A stretch of DNA of 30,020 nucleotides from Zarea fungicola (lineage: Eukaryota > Ascomycota > Sordariomycetes > Hypocreales > Cordycipitaceae), in NCBI GenBank assembly GCA_900169235.1, contig FWCC01000156.1:1-30020 (forward strand), read 5' to 3'. The notes below the pieces were generated by a model. That model saw only the letters and a program-made list of their open reading frames with translations, had not been told where the DNA came from and made no database searches. Of this stretch, positions 21,015 to 30,020 are shown piece after piece; position 1 is the first letter of the stretch; the number at the start of each line of letters is the position of its first letter. The translations under genes and the position numbers were made by a program.

Positions 21015-21507
21015 GGTTTGGTTGATTGGGGTGATTGGGGTGATTCCGGTTGCGCTAATTGTGGAAAACAAATCAAGCCAGAAAGTTGCCAAGATAAAAT
21101 TGGGAAGTTGTTTTTTAAGATTTGAGACTGCAAGTCGCTCTTTATGCTGTTATTTTCTTGCTCTATTAACTGCTCGATTTCCGCATTTCCATGGATCTCA
21201 TTGGCAAATGCTTGGCTCATTTCCCAATTCAGGTACAATGGAGCCTCTCCTGGGAAACTTACTCAGAGAGATACTCCGAGCCGAGCCATATTATTTCTCC
21301 ACGGCAAGGTGGTAAGTTTGATGAGTTTGTCCGTAATTGTGGATTCACAAAGAAACGGGCAAGGCATGACCAATGCTGCCACACTAGTTGGGAAACAATA
21401 CACTACAAATAGCTTTCCCAAAACCATAAAACGACCTATGACTGGGCGCTTGAGCGTGCTAGCTCGCTATGGTCCATGCAACCTCTAACTGTGCACCAGA
21501 AGACGCA
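21015..21507. promoter_or_regulatory. Shared divergent promoter region of the VOC gene and citE, with tandem CCAAT motif
   Basis: This 493-bp region lies between two divergent cluster genes. At 21024-21050 a 9-bp unit GATTGGGGT is repeated (21024-21032, 21033-21041, then a degenerate GATTCCGGT). On the minus strand this gives two CCAAT pentamers 13 and 22 bp or so upstream of the VOC start codon, the core site of the CCAAT-binding complex. Such closeness to the ATG means they could instead lie in the 5' leader. Confidence 0.5.
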
Positions 21508-22440
21508 ATGGCTTTTCCCGTTCATGCAGGTACAGCGACTCGAGATACTTTTACAACGTAGACGCTAGGTTCATTAACTTTTGCAGGCTTCACTTTTGCC
21601 AAGAGTCACGAAGACTCGTATCCTTTTATCGCCTCTCCGACACAAAAGGGTCGGAGCATTTTCATAACTGGGGCTTCCAAGGGTATTGGAAGGGCCACCG
21701 CCGTATCTTTTGCCCGAGCCGGAGCCTCAAAAATTGCCATCGCCGCTAGATCGTCCCTTGACGAAACTGAGTCCAACATCATTGCCGCCGCAACTGGAGC
21801 AGGACACGCTATCCCCGAGATCCTCAAGATTATACTCGACGTCACTGACAGCAAGGCTGTCGCAACTGCTGCCGGACAGATTGAAAGAGAATTTGGTGGC
21901 AAAATAGATATCGTGGTCAACAACGCGGGATCCATGGGTATATGGAAGCTACTGGGCGACAGCGATCCCGCGACCTGGTGGGATGTACTTGACGTCAATC
22001 TCAAGGGACCTTATCTGGTGACCCAGGCATTTTTGCCTTTGTTGTTGAAGGGTCAGCAAAAAACAATCGTCAACATTGGTTCGATCGGTGCGCATATCAC
22101 GCGCCCCAGCGCCTCGGCCTACCAGATTAGCAAGTTTGCTCTTTTACGCCTAAGCCAATTTACAGCTGTAGAGTACGCAAGTCACGGTGTTATTTCTATT
22201 ACTCTGAATCCCGGCGCTGTAGCAACAGAAATGGTTGTCTCTAACCTTCCCTTGGACTCGCATCACAAATTAGTCGACACTCCTGAGTTGGGAGGCGACA
22301 CAATCGCGTGGTTAACACAAGACCGTCAGGAATGGCTCTCAGGCAGATACCTCAGCGCGAATTGGGATATGGAAGAAATTTTCAGTCGCAAGGAGGAGAT
22401 TATCAGCGGAGACAAACTCAAAGTCAAATTGTCCTTGTAA
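21508..22440 (+). CDS. citE: Short-chain dehydrogenase/reductase, CitE-like
   Basis: This is a 291-residue Rossmann-fold NAD(P)H-dependent reductase. In citrinin assembly CitE reduces the side-chain ketone, after which the ring closes. Exon 1 is tiny (21508-21529, encoding MAFPVHA plus one base). A 57-bp intron (GTACAG..GCAG) precedes exon 2, 21587-22440. Cofactor motif TGASKGIG is at 35-42, NNAG at 119-122, and the catalytic set is S173, Y186 and K190 (YQISK), with N146 also in place. Length is at the upper end of classical SDRs, with about 30 residues before the first strand. I accepted the small first exon because no other ATG exists upstream of the cofactor motif in this frame. A different upstream exon cannot be excluded. 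AATAA-rich sequence follows the stop. Confidence 0.85.
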
Positions 22441-22631
22441 ATATTCGAGATAACTATCGTGAATGCTATAAATAAGATGAATAAGATAAATAAGCCGTAT
22501 TTGTTAATGCCGAAATCCGGAGTAAAGGAGCGGAGTAATGATTTGCTCTCAAGTAAGTCCAACTCTTTAAATTCTAGCTTAGACGGCTGGAGCTCCTCTA
22601 TTTTTGTGCAACCGAAACAGCGTTACTGACA
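22441..22631 (+). promoter_or_regulatory. Promoter region of citC
   Basis: The 191 bp between the citE stop and the citC start carry AT-rich AATAAG-type runs, likely the citE 3' end, and must include the citC promoter. No clear TATA box close to the start is seen. Confidence 0.35.
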
Positions 22632-24525
22632 ATGGAGGCCAGCTTACACGAGTTCATTAACAAGACATTCGACGTCATAGTGGTTGGGGGCGGAACTGCC
22701 GGGCTGGTTGTTGCTAGTCGTCTTGCTGCCAATCCAGTATTAACAGTAGGGATAATTGAGGCTGGCGAAGCTCATCTTGGCGACGGGTGTGTGGACTTTC
22801 CAGCCGGTGTCGGCAAGATGCTGAGCAATCCAGCATACGACTACCAATTTTTCAGCAGTCCACAGGTAGGATGCTTAGCCCCAATTTTACAAACAGCATA
22901 CTGACGTTTGCTTTTACAAGGATGCGTGTGGCGGAAAGCAATTTCATTTACCACGAGGCAAAATGCTCGGGGGCTGCAGCGCCATCAACTTCATGGCGTA
23001 CGGACGGCCTTCCAGACAAGATTTGGATAATTGGGCGAGCAAATTCGATCTGCCTGGGTGGTCATGGGACGACTTGCTACCGTATTTCAAGAAAAGCGAA
23101 CGGCTTGATGTCGAAAGACGCAACACTGAGACATGCCAAAACATCAACGCCCCGTTTCATCCAGATCTACACGGTAATGCTGCACTTGGCGGCATTATTC
23201 ACAGTTCCATTGGTCCATGGCAGTTTCCCTTTGAAAGAGTCCTGCACAAAGCTATGGCGTTGCATTCTGGCTTTTCAAATCCGATCGAGCCTTACTCGGG
23301 TGAACACGTTGGATTCTACCGTTCTTTGTTCACAATTGACAGACAGGGAGCTCCTAAAAGAAGTTATGCAGCTTCATATTTATCGTTCTCGCCAAAGACA
23401 AACCTTCATATATTAACCAAGGCACATGTGACGAAAGTGCAGTTGGAATTAGCCAACTCGAAGCCGACTGCAACAGGGGTAAGCTTTATATACGATGGAG
23501 TTCTTCATTCAATATCGGCAAAGCGAGTGATATTGAGCGCTGGATCGTTCCAGTCACCCCAGATTCTACAACTGTCCGGTATTGGTGACCCCGAAGCTCT
23601 AGAAAAAGCCAGTATACCCTGTGTTGTAAAGAACCAGCATGTTGGTAGGAATCTACAGGAACATGTCATGTGTCCAGTGGTGTATGAGCTGGCAGCTGGA
23701 GTTGAATCGGTCGATTCCATATTGGCAAGCACAGAGCTATTCAAAAAGCATCAGGAGCTGTACAAGAACTCCCATGATGGCGCTTTTTCTGGCGCCGTTG
23801 GGCTTACCGGCTATCTTCCATACTCATCACTTGTTTCCAAACAACAGCTCGACAAGACAAGTACCGGGTGTGGCTTCGATACTTACGACCGTCGTTGGGG
23901 GGAAGCGATTAGCGGCCGAATCCAAGACCCCTTGATCAATACAGCCGACATTCAATTCGTTGCTTCGCCGGGAAATTTTGATGCTGCTAATGGTTACTCG
24001 GACTGCGCCAAGATTATGGCTGGTGCCCCTTCAGGCGGGGGGGCCTGCTACTCAATTGTTGTCAGCGGCATGTATCCGGTTTCGCATGGGAGCGTACAGG
24101 TTAAAAGCGACGATCCGTTAGAACCCCCAACTATCAATCCTAATTTCCTGTCTCATTCTGCGGACGTGGATGTGTTGGTGGCGGGTATTCGCTTTGCTGA
24201 TGAAATTTTCAAGTCTGAGAGTGTTTCAGACATGGTAACAAAGCGCGTGAGTCCTGCGCCGGACGTGGATTTGGAAAGTGAGTCTTTGGCTCGCGAGTAC
24301 GTCCACAACAACATTACCACTTACCATCACGCAACGGGAACCTGTTCAATGGGCAGTGTGGTAGATCATCGGCTTCGTGTCAATGGAGTTGAGGGACTGT
24401 GTATAGTAGATGCTAGTATCATGCCGACTCAGGTTAGTACAGCAATCATGGCCACGGTTTACGCAATTGCAGAAAAGGCGGCTGTCATGATTCAAGAAGA
24501 TATGGCCGCGGAGGCACCGCAATAA
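22632..24525 (+). CDS. citC: GMC-family FAD-dependent oxidoreductase, CitC-like
   Basis: This is a 612-residue glucose-methanol-choline flavoprotein. In the citrinin route CitC oxidises the benzylic alcohol from CitB to the aldehyde used by CitD. Exons are 22632-22865 and 22921-24525. The 55-bp intron (GTAGGA..AAG) is in phase 0 and the join restores the family signature PRGKMLGGCSAINFM (89-103). The FAD-binding GGGTAG is at 19-24, with E43 positioned for the ribose. The second GMC signature is near GSFQSPQILQLSGIG. The active-site histidine is H548 in YHHATGTCSMG. The usual second His/Asn, expected eight residues into MPTQVSTAIM, is Ala (about residue 586). There is no signal peptide, unlike secreted GMC oxidases, so it is probably intracellular. 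It is the last biosynthetic gene on this side. Confidence 0.9.
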
Positions 24526-26173
24526 GGACCTAGCATTCTTTTCTTAGACCTCTAATTTACTTTTCTGAAATACTCCCGTGGCGCTGTGTCTTTCGCATAG
24601 ACTTACGCCTGTCCGCGTACTTGCAGAAACTGTGTCTCGGTTGGGTGTAGTCTGCAAAGTATTGGACTCGGGGATCCGTTCGACCAATTCTGTGTAGGGC
24701 TATGGACAACGTCTCGTCAGATTCAAAAAGTCCATTACCATTAACGACAGATTGGAACAGTGCACTAAGCTCCTAGATGACTTATCCAACTCAAATCCCA
24801 GTCCAACTACATGTTGGCCCTCAAAACAAGTTACATCGAGCCAATTAGCAAACAAAGATGCATTTCACGTTTGATTTACGTTTGATATTTTTGATACAGC
24901 CTGGTTGAACTTTTCCTTATGTGTCAGATGCAGCAGTAGTCTACACTATCGAGTCGTCGGTTTCAGCCCAATGCTGGCCTCGGCGCCTCAAGGCAAGTAC
25001 CCGACATCTTATCCTTTGCATGAAATAGCTCGGAAAGTAGGCCTGACCACACTGGATCTCTTCAAATTGCATAATAACGTATCTACTGCGTAAAGCGTAG
25101 CTCTGGCGGCAGCGATTATACATATTATCTAACTACTTATTTAGGGGCTATAGGGTACCCTTATAGGTGCCCTCTATAATAGGGTGTGTAAATAAGGGGT
25201 AAAAGGCTGACTAACTAGGTACGAGGTACTTCTATAATCCGATAGTTTCTTTCGTGCAACGAGGCGCGTTGGTAAGGCCAAACGAGCATGTCGCCTAGTA
25301 CAAGATGGCAGATCCACTCGAGTCCATAAAGAGCTGGAGGATTGTTAGAAGAGCAGAGCAGCTGAACGCCTTTTTGTAGGCTGTTGGTAAAAATTAAAGA
25401 CAGAGGAAATGGAAGAGACCAAATTATGCGGCGATTGTGGAATCATACTGCGCCTATAATAGTTCCTCTGCAGGCAGACTTGTCACGAGAGGCCGAATGC
25501 AAGCATCAATTACAAGGCGCTGCGCGGCTGCGGCTCGTGCAACAACTACGTGTCTTACTAATTATGTCTGCGAATCCAGATTCTGCTGTGTCCGCCAGCG
25601 GGCATTCGGTGCGGCCATTCGGGGCGGAACTTGGTGGGCGGAATTTCGGGACTCGGTCTCATCGCGGCGGTGCCACAGCCTTATGAGCCGAGCGGCCGGC
25701 AGTGCGTTTTGCTCCGTCTGCTTACTCGCGTACTCGACACAGCGACGGAATACATGTTACGGAGTTGCGGCCATGGGTGGGCGGGCAAGCGCCATGCAAA
25801 TCTCTGCCTTGCATTTGCCGTATTGTCAGCCGTTCTCGGGATCCCCGCCGCCCACCCTGAATAGAGTGGACGTACACTACATGGCTGAGGCCGAATGGAT
25901 TACGCTAAATCTAAGCTTGATTTGGTTCCAAGAATGCATAGAAGAAGGTGAAATAATGTTCCACATTGGCACCGCGGAAGAGCCAGCACGTGAGCGCAGT
26001 ATTTAGCATATTGGGGCGGCGTGAACTATTGTTTTGCCCTCGGGATCATCTTCAAAGCCAAAACAAACATCGCATGCATGCCGGCATACCCACCTGCATC
26101 AGAATCCGCTACGTTTCCGCACCGAAGTCCCGCATTTTAGAGCGCTTTCTCAAGTTCGGGAGTTCCATTCAAG
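24526..26173. other. Intergenic region between citC and the second regulator
   Basis: These 1.65 kb contain no confident gene. The first part (to about 25250) is AT-rich with short frames, and the second part (about 25440-25900) is GC-rich and dense in CGG triplets. The longest frame (25437-26006) is composition-driven: rich in Arg, Ala, Ser and Cys with no family resemblance. This region is the likely promoter of the regulator at 26174 and may mark the cluster's right border. Confidence 0.5.
25489..25900 (+). promoter_or_regulatory. CGG-dense upstream region with repeated CATTCGG motif
   Basis: I count about 16 CGG triplets between 25598 and 25785. Zn2Cys6 proteins typically bind paired CGG/CCG half-sites. 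The heptamer CATTCGG occurs directly at 25603-25609 and 25616-25622 and inverted (CCGAATG) at 25493-25499 and 25891-25897. The inverted copies share the longer string GAGGCCGAATG. The block lies 277-685 bp upstream of a Zn2Cys6 gene, so self-regulation is possible. Confidence 0.45.
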
Positions 26174-28017
26174 ATGACAAACTCTTCTACCGATGCAACC
26201 ACCCACTCAGCACATGCATGCCACCCTTGCAAACAATCCAAGAGGCGTTGCGATCGCTCATTCCCGAGCTGCACGCTCTGCGACCAGTGAGTGTTGCAGA
26301 TGCACGCTGATGTGCTGCATGGTGCCAAGGTCTACACTGACACTCGGAAAGGAGAGGTATCTCATGTAGCTACCCGTATCGCCGTAAAGAGCGGGAAAGA
26401 CGCAACAGAGTTCCAAACTCGAACATTTCTTCGTCACTAGGGTCAGTGGAATCGGGGGACAAAGGCAAAGACGCCAAGCATGGTCTTTTCGAATGGAGCA
26501 CCACCGAGCTTCTCGCCGTGCAGTTTTTAGCCCCGGATATGTTCCATCAGATGCGATTAGAAGTTCCAAAAATCACCCTCTCAATCCCCAGAGGCGTAGC
26601 CGACATGGTGGGCAGCATATCCGATATCCAAGCTACAGCGAGAGCTTATTTTGACAGCGTTCATACATGGATGCCAATTCTATCGAAAAGGCAGTTTTCC
26701 GAAAATCTTGTGAATCGGCTTTCGCATAGAAGGGCCGAATTATTCTTACTGACTCTGTCCATGAAACTGTGCTCCATGGTTGGCGTAACAACTCCACAAA
26801 CCACCCTCTATCGGACCGTGAAAGAATTGTATTTCAGTATCGAATCTTCCGGAATACTCTCTATCCAAGTCCTGCAATCGGGCATTTTAATCGCCCTCTA
26901 TGAGATGGGCCATGCATTGTATCCGGCAGCTTTTCTCTCAGTGGCAAACTGTGCCCGCTATTCCATTGCACTTGGCGTCGACAAAGTGATTGATGATACG
27001 TACGCGGGGCAATTGTCGTGGCATGAGAAAGAAGAGAATCGCCGAGTCTGGTGGGCAATAGCTATTCTCGATAGGTTCGCGACTCCTCCGCTCCATGCGC
27101 CGGTGGCGACTAACCAGCTTCCTCAGATTTCTTAATCTCTGTGACCCAGGACGACAACTCGTTACACCGAATCCTGACTCAAATACATACTTACCTGTGG
27201 ATGACGCAGCTTGGGATGCAGGGGTATGCGCTACCTACTGTTTACGCCATGAAAGCCTTGCTAACTCCTTTAAAGACATCGCGTCCAGAGGACGCATTTA
27301 TAATCGGCTCATCCTCTGGGTTTCATTTAGGCCGCTTTGCACGATTTGCACTGGTTGCGTATCTTCTAACCCAGGCCCTTCAGCAAGCAGCAGCTACAGA
27401 ACCTAGTTCAAATGCGCAGCTCCAACGCACAATTATTGCACTCGTCAACGTTGCCGAAGAGGAAGGACGCGTGCGAAGATGGGGGTTTTGCACCCAAATG
27501 GCAGTCTGTCATAGGTATGTATGTCTGGCGCGTTTTGGTCCACTGGAGCTAAAACTATGACAGTGCAATCCTTCTCCTGGAAAGCCGACAGTGGTATCGC
27601 GGGGGTGGATATGCGAATCTCGCGAATACAGCAACCGGACCAGTGTCAGCTGAAGCTTTAACAGCGTTGCAAGCTGCATTTTCACTGATATCCTGTTTCT
27701 TCGTTGAATCAAACAACCCACCGTGTGATTTCGCTTCGCCGTTTTTACCCCATTTTCTATATTCTACCGGCCAGGTCTATCTAAGGATCGCCCAGGCGGG
27801 CCAGGTCCGGCTAAGCGACGTCAGTGACAAGCTAAAGGTGCTAAAGCATGCACTTCACGGCCTCAACCAGCAGTGGCTGGTTGCCGGTATGTAGTAGCTC
27901 CTATGCCGTGATGGACTTTGTCGCTGTTTTAACACGAAATGTTTCCTAGGTGTATATCTCTCTCTTCTAGAAAGAAAAGAGCTGTTGGTGCAAATTCAAA
28001 ATGGTGCAATGATGTAG
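26174..28017 (+). CDS. Second Zn2Cys6 fungal transcription factor
   Basis: This predicted regulator has 520 residues from six exons: 26174-26286, 26352-27074, 27127-27223, 27276-27514, 27564-27886 and 27950-28017. Introns are 49-65 bp, all GT..AG, and every join keeps the frame. The short first exon and second join complete a zinc cluster at residues 16-43 (C16, C19, C26, C33, C36, C43; spacing 2-6-6-2-6), followed by a basic stretch (YRRKERERRNR). The regulatory domain follows, with RRVWWAIAILDRF, then GRQLVTPNPDSNTYLPVDD rebuilt by intron 2, FHLGRFARFA, and a C-terminal WLVAGVYLSLLERKE rebuilt by the last intron. Stopping at the TAG at 27892 is possible but would lose that conserved tail. 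Its target genes are unknown. It sits 1.65 kb beyond citC, so it may regulate the cluster, a neighbour, or neither. Confidence 0.8.
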
Positions 28018-28472
28018 CATCGCGGACTCGTTTGATCTGTGCACTTTGATCTCTGAAGGTACTTACCAGGTGGTGTAAGCCCACTTGAGCCATTTCTAGT
28101 ACTTGTGTGATCATCTGTGGTGTCAGAGCAAAGGTGTCAGGTCTTACAATGGACTGACTAATATATTGCCGTTCAGAACTACTTCTTCCTGGAGTTGTAT
28201 AACAGACAGACAAGTTTAATCACTCAGTAGGTGTTCTGCTACATTAAAAGATCATCTATTAATCTCTAATATCTTGCTAGACCATATCTCTTGACAAGCT
28301 ACTGGCACTGCACTGGAGTATAGCCCAAAGGTGTACGGCTGAGCAGTGGAATGAAGTTTCCAATGCTATTGTAACCCGCCGTAACGTCGTCCACCACGTC
28401 CCCAAGTCCACAAGTGTTGAGATTGGTCAACTTCCGCACAAGAGTACCATTCATGCACGATCAACTTGCTTC
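28018..28472. other. Convergent intergenic region
   Basis: These 455 bp lie between the 3' ends of the second regulator and the secreted protein gene. Only short frames occur and none is convincing. I see no repeat or RNA gene. Confidence 0.5.
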
Positions 28473-29132
28473 TTAAGAGCAAGCGAGGTCAAACACCTGA
28501 GCAATGACATCACCGACGCCGGGAATAGCGCTGAGGGCGTCCTTCAGGTTACCAGAAATCGCAGCGGGGCAGTCGAAGCCGAATCCATTGTTGCAGTCAG
28601 CGGACAAATGGACAGCCATTTCTGCATTGTTGGCACCGTCCGCCTGGTTGAGCACGACCTGCAGGAAGTTGGACACTGCCGTGATGTCGTGAGTCTCGGT
28701 TTCGCAGCCGGGCTTGCCCTGTGAGCAGACGGTGCTCTCGATAGTGGTAGTGATTGACGATACGGTCGCCGTGTCCGTCAACGCGGCCTTCATCAAGTTG
28801 ATCATGTAGTCGCGCTGGTTGGTGTTGTCGTAGTTGCCAGTCGCCGTCGCTGACCACTTGCACTCAATCTTCTTTCCGAAATCCTCCAACTGCACAACAA
28901 AGGTGTCGGTGCTGTGAGACCTGCCGCCATCACATCCCAAACCAGTGCAAAGATCATTGAGGGCATCACCAAGGAAATTCTGACCGTCGAGAGTTGCCAT
29001 GGGAATTTGATTGCTGCCAAGAGTAAGCTGCGCAGTAAGGTCTCGCTTTGCAAGAGTATTGCTGTTAACTGCCGCAGCACTCGCCAAGGCGATGGTTCCG
29101 ACGAGGGGAGCAAGAGAAATGATGGAGGGCAT
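28473..29132 (-). CDS. Secreted protein of unknown function with eight cysteines
   Basis: This is a single-exon, 219-residue protein starting at ATG 29132. Residues 1-20 or so are a clear signal peptide (hydrophobic, ending ASAAA). A KR pair at 29-30 suggests Kex2 trimming of a short propeptide. The mature part has eight cysteines (62, 67, 91, 136, 143, 180, 188, 218), enough for four disulfides. It is rich in Thr, Ser, Asp and Asn, with a hydrophobic helical C-terminus (about 198-217). I do not recognise a catalytic motif. It resembles the many lineage-restricted small secreted proteins of ascomycetes. Codon choice leans strongly to C-ending codons, unlike the cluster genes, suggesting good expression and no shared history with the cluster. 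Function cannot be inferred. Confidence 0.8.
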   Translation of the reverse strand: MPSIISLAPLVGTIALASAAAVNSNTLAKRDLTAQLTLGSNQIPMATLDGQNFLGDALNDLCTGLGCDGGRSHSTDTFVVQLEDFGKKIECKWSATATGNYDNTNQRDYMINLMKAALTDTATVSSITTTIESTVCSQGKPGCETETHDITAVSNFLQVVLNQADGANNAEMAVHLSADCNNGFGFDCPAAISGNLKDALSAIPGVGDVIAQVFDLACS

Positions 29133-30020
29133 GATGGTGACTTCTGAGTAGAGTGATGAAGATGTCTTGTAGTGTCTGTTGCAGCTGTGGCAGTATTTTA
29201 TGACTTGAGATGTTTATGACTTGAGATGTTGAGTATCTATTCATTTGAGACGGCCCCTCGCCAAGTATTTATACATGCGAGAGCGACTCGAAGACCTCTA
29301 CTTGAATGAATTCCATGTTAAATCTCATAAAGTTATATCCATCCATGGCAATGCTTTTGTCGATCCGACTCTTTTCAAGAAATGTGTCACTGCCTACTTA
29401 ATGCTACTAGCATGGAAGTTGGTTGCCCTGTACGGCGCTTGCTCGGTCCCTTGGACAGGAAGTTGACTCCCAAAGTGCGAGCTATAGGCGCCGGAGGACT
29501 CCGGTATCTAGTCGTTTCTCCGGCCTGTACCATGACGCGTTTAGCTTTGTCGGAGTCTTGGCATCGAAGCGCCACAACAGCTAGTAAATGGGGGAATTGA
29601 AAGGGCCAAGGTACCAGCACTTCCACATAAGCACTATATGGATCTATGACGCATTTATCGGGAGTTTTTTGTTCCTTGGCGTAATAAAGCCAACACGTCT
29701 GTACTAGTGCAGTACTACTGGTCAAGTTGCTTCGTATCCCTTCTACTGTATTAATAATACTTTAAGGGTACATTTGCTCCACTTCAACCACACGCGCGGT
29801 ACATACAATCTAGCTAGTTGGCACAATAGAGCGCGTCTTAATAAACTTTCTTTGGAAGAAAATTCACCATTTTGAGAATAATTAGTAGTGAGAGCTCTTT
29901 CTGCTGCAATCACAGCGTCGCTAAGCGTTCAAGTTATATCACAGGGCCTTTGGTATGTGTGGATTACTTCTCTCTTGGCCATGTTGTACGTACAACAGCT
30001 ACATGGGCTAGCCCCCAGCA
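29133..30020. other. Right-edge noncoding region
   Basis: These 888 bp contain the presumed promoter of the secreted protein gene and then sequence with no convincing gene. Open frames at 29245-29466, 29382-29600 and 29387-29725 overlap one another on both strands and resemble nothing known. A gene extending past the right edge cannot be excluded. Confidence 0.45.
29197..29228. repeat. 16-bp tandem repeat, two copies
   Basis: The unit TTTATGACTTGAGATG occurs exactly twice, at 29197-29212 and 29213-29228. It lies 65-96 bp upstream of the secreted protein's start codon, so in its promoter or 5' leader. Confidence 0.85.

Noticed and set aside
20559..21092. 177-codon minus-strand frame including the VOC gene
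   Set aside because: It reads through two introns and starts upstream of the conserved region; splicing restores the glyoxalase fold and C-terminus ending at 20471.
24905..25093. 62-codon plus-strand open frame downstream of citC
   Set aside because: It has no recognisable motif and lies in AT-rich intergenic DNA; no evidence beyond being open.
25437..26006. 189-codon plus-strand open frame
   Set aside because: It is composition-driven (Arg/Ala/Ser/Cys-rich) in a CGG-dense region with competing frames on the same strand; more likely promoter DNA.
27887..27894. TAG at 27892-27894 as the end of the second regulator
   Set aside because: A GTATGT donor immediately precedes it, and splicing to 27950 restores the conserved VAGVYLSLLE tail typical of these regulators; kept only as an alternative.
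29387..29725. 112-codon minus-strand open frame near the right edge
   Set aside because: It overlaps frames on the opposite strand, has no family resemblance and no visible promoter.

Overview
The window is nuclear DNA from a filamentous ascomycete (Pezizomycotina). The evidence is: genes split by 49-81 bp GT..AG introns, two Zn2Cys6 fungal-type regulators, an iterative non-reducing polyketide synthase (PKS), Kex2-type secreted proteins, and a short tract of about 6% GC that looks like decayed repeat DNA. The order or genus cannot be decided from the sequence alone.

The core (about 3.3-24.5 kb) is a complete citrinin-type polyketide cluster. From left to right it holds: a Zn2Cys6 activator (3286-5465, +, five exons, CtnA/Mrl3-like); a non-heme Fe/2-oxoglutarate oxygenase, citB (5521-6510, -); an FSH1-type serine hydrolase, citA (7128-7913, +); the SAT-KS-AT-PT-ACP-CMeT-R synthase, citS (8463-16007, +); an MFS exporter (16642-18261, -); an aldehyde dehydrogenase, citD (18670-20229, -); a small glyoxalase-fold (VOC) protein, Mrl5-like (20471-21014, -); a short-chain dehydrogenase, citE (21508-22440, +); and a GMC flavoprotein, citC (22632-24525, +). 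By the published citrinin scheme, CitS makes a trimethylated keto-aldehyde released reductively, with help from CitA. CitB, CitC and CitD take one methyl through alcohol and aldehyde to the carboxylic acid, and CitE reduces the ketone before ring closure. The regulator would switch the set on and the MFS protein would export the product. I rebuilt exon structures by hand; all keep the frame and restore family motifs.

Right of the cluster, a second Zn2Cys6 factor (26174-28017, +) was assembled from six exons. Its upstream region is very rich in CGG triplets. Whether it belongs to the cluster is unknown. Small secreted cysteine-containing proteins with KR cleavage sites lie at both ends (44-643, + and 28473-29132, -).

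The left gap (644-3285) has no confident gene. It holds a membrane-protein-like reading frame broken by stops, an 80-bp tract of about 6% GC and a 16-bp perfect palindrome. The right gap (29133-30020) shows only a short tandem repeat in the presumed promoter of the secreted protein.
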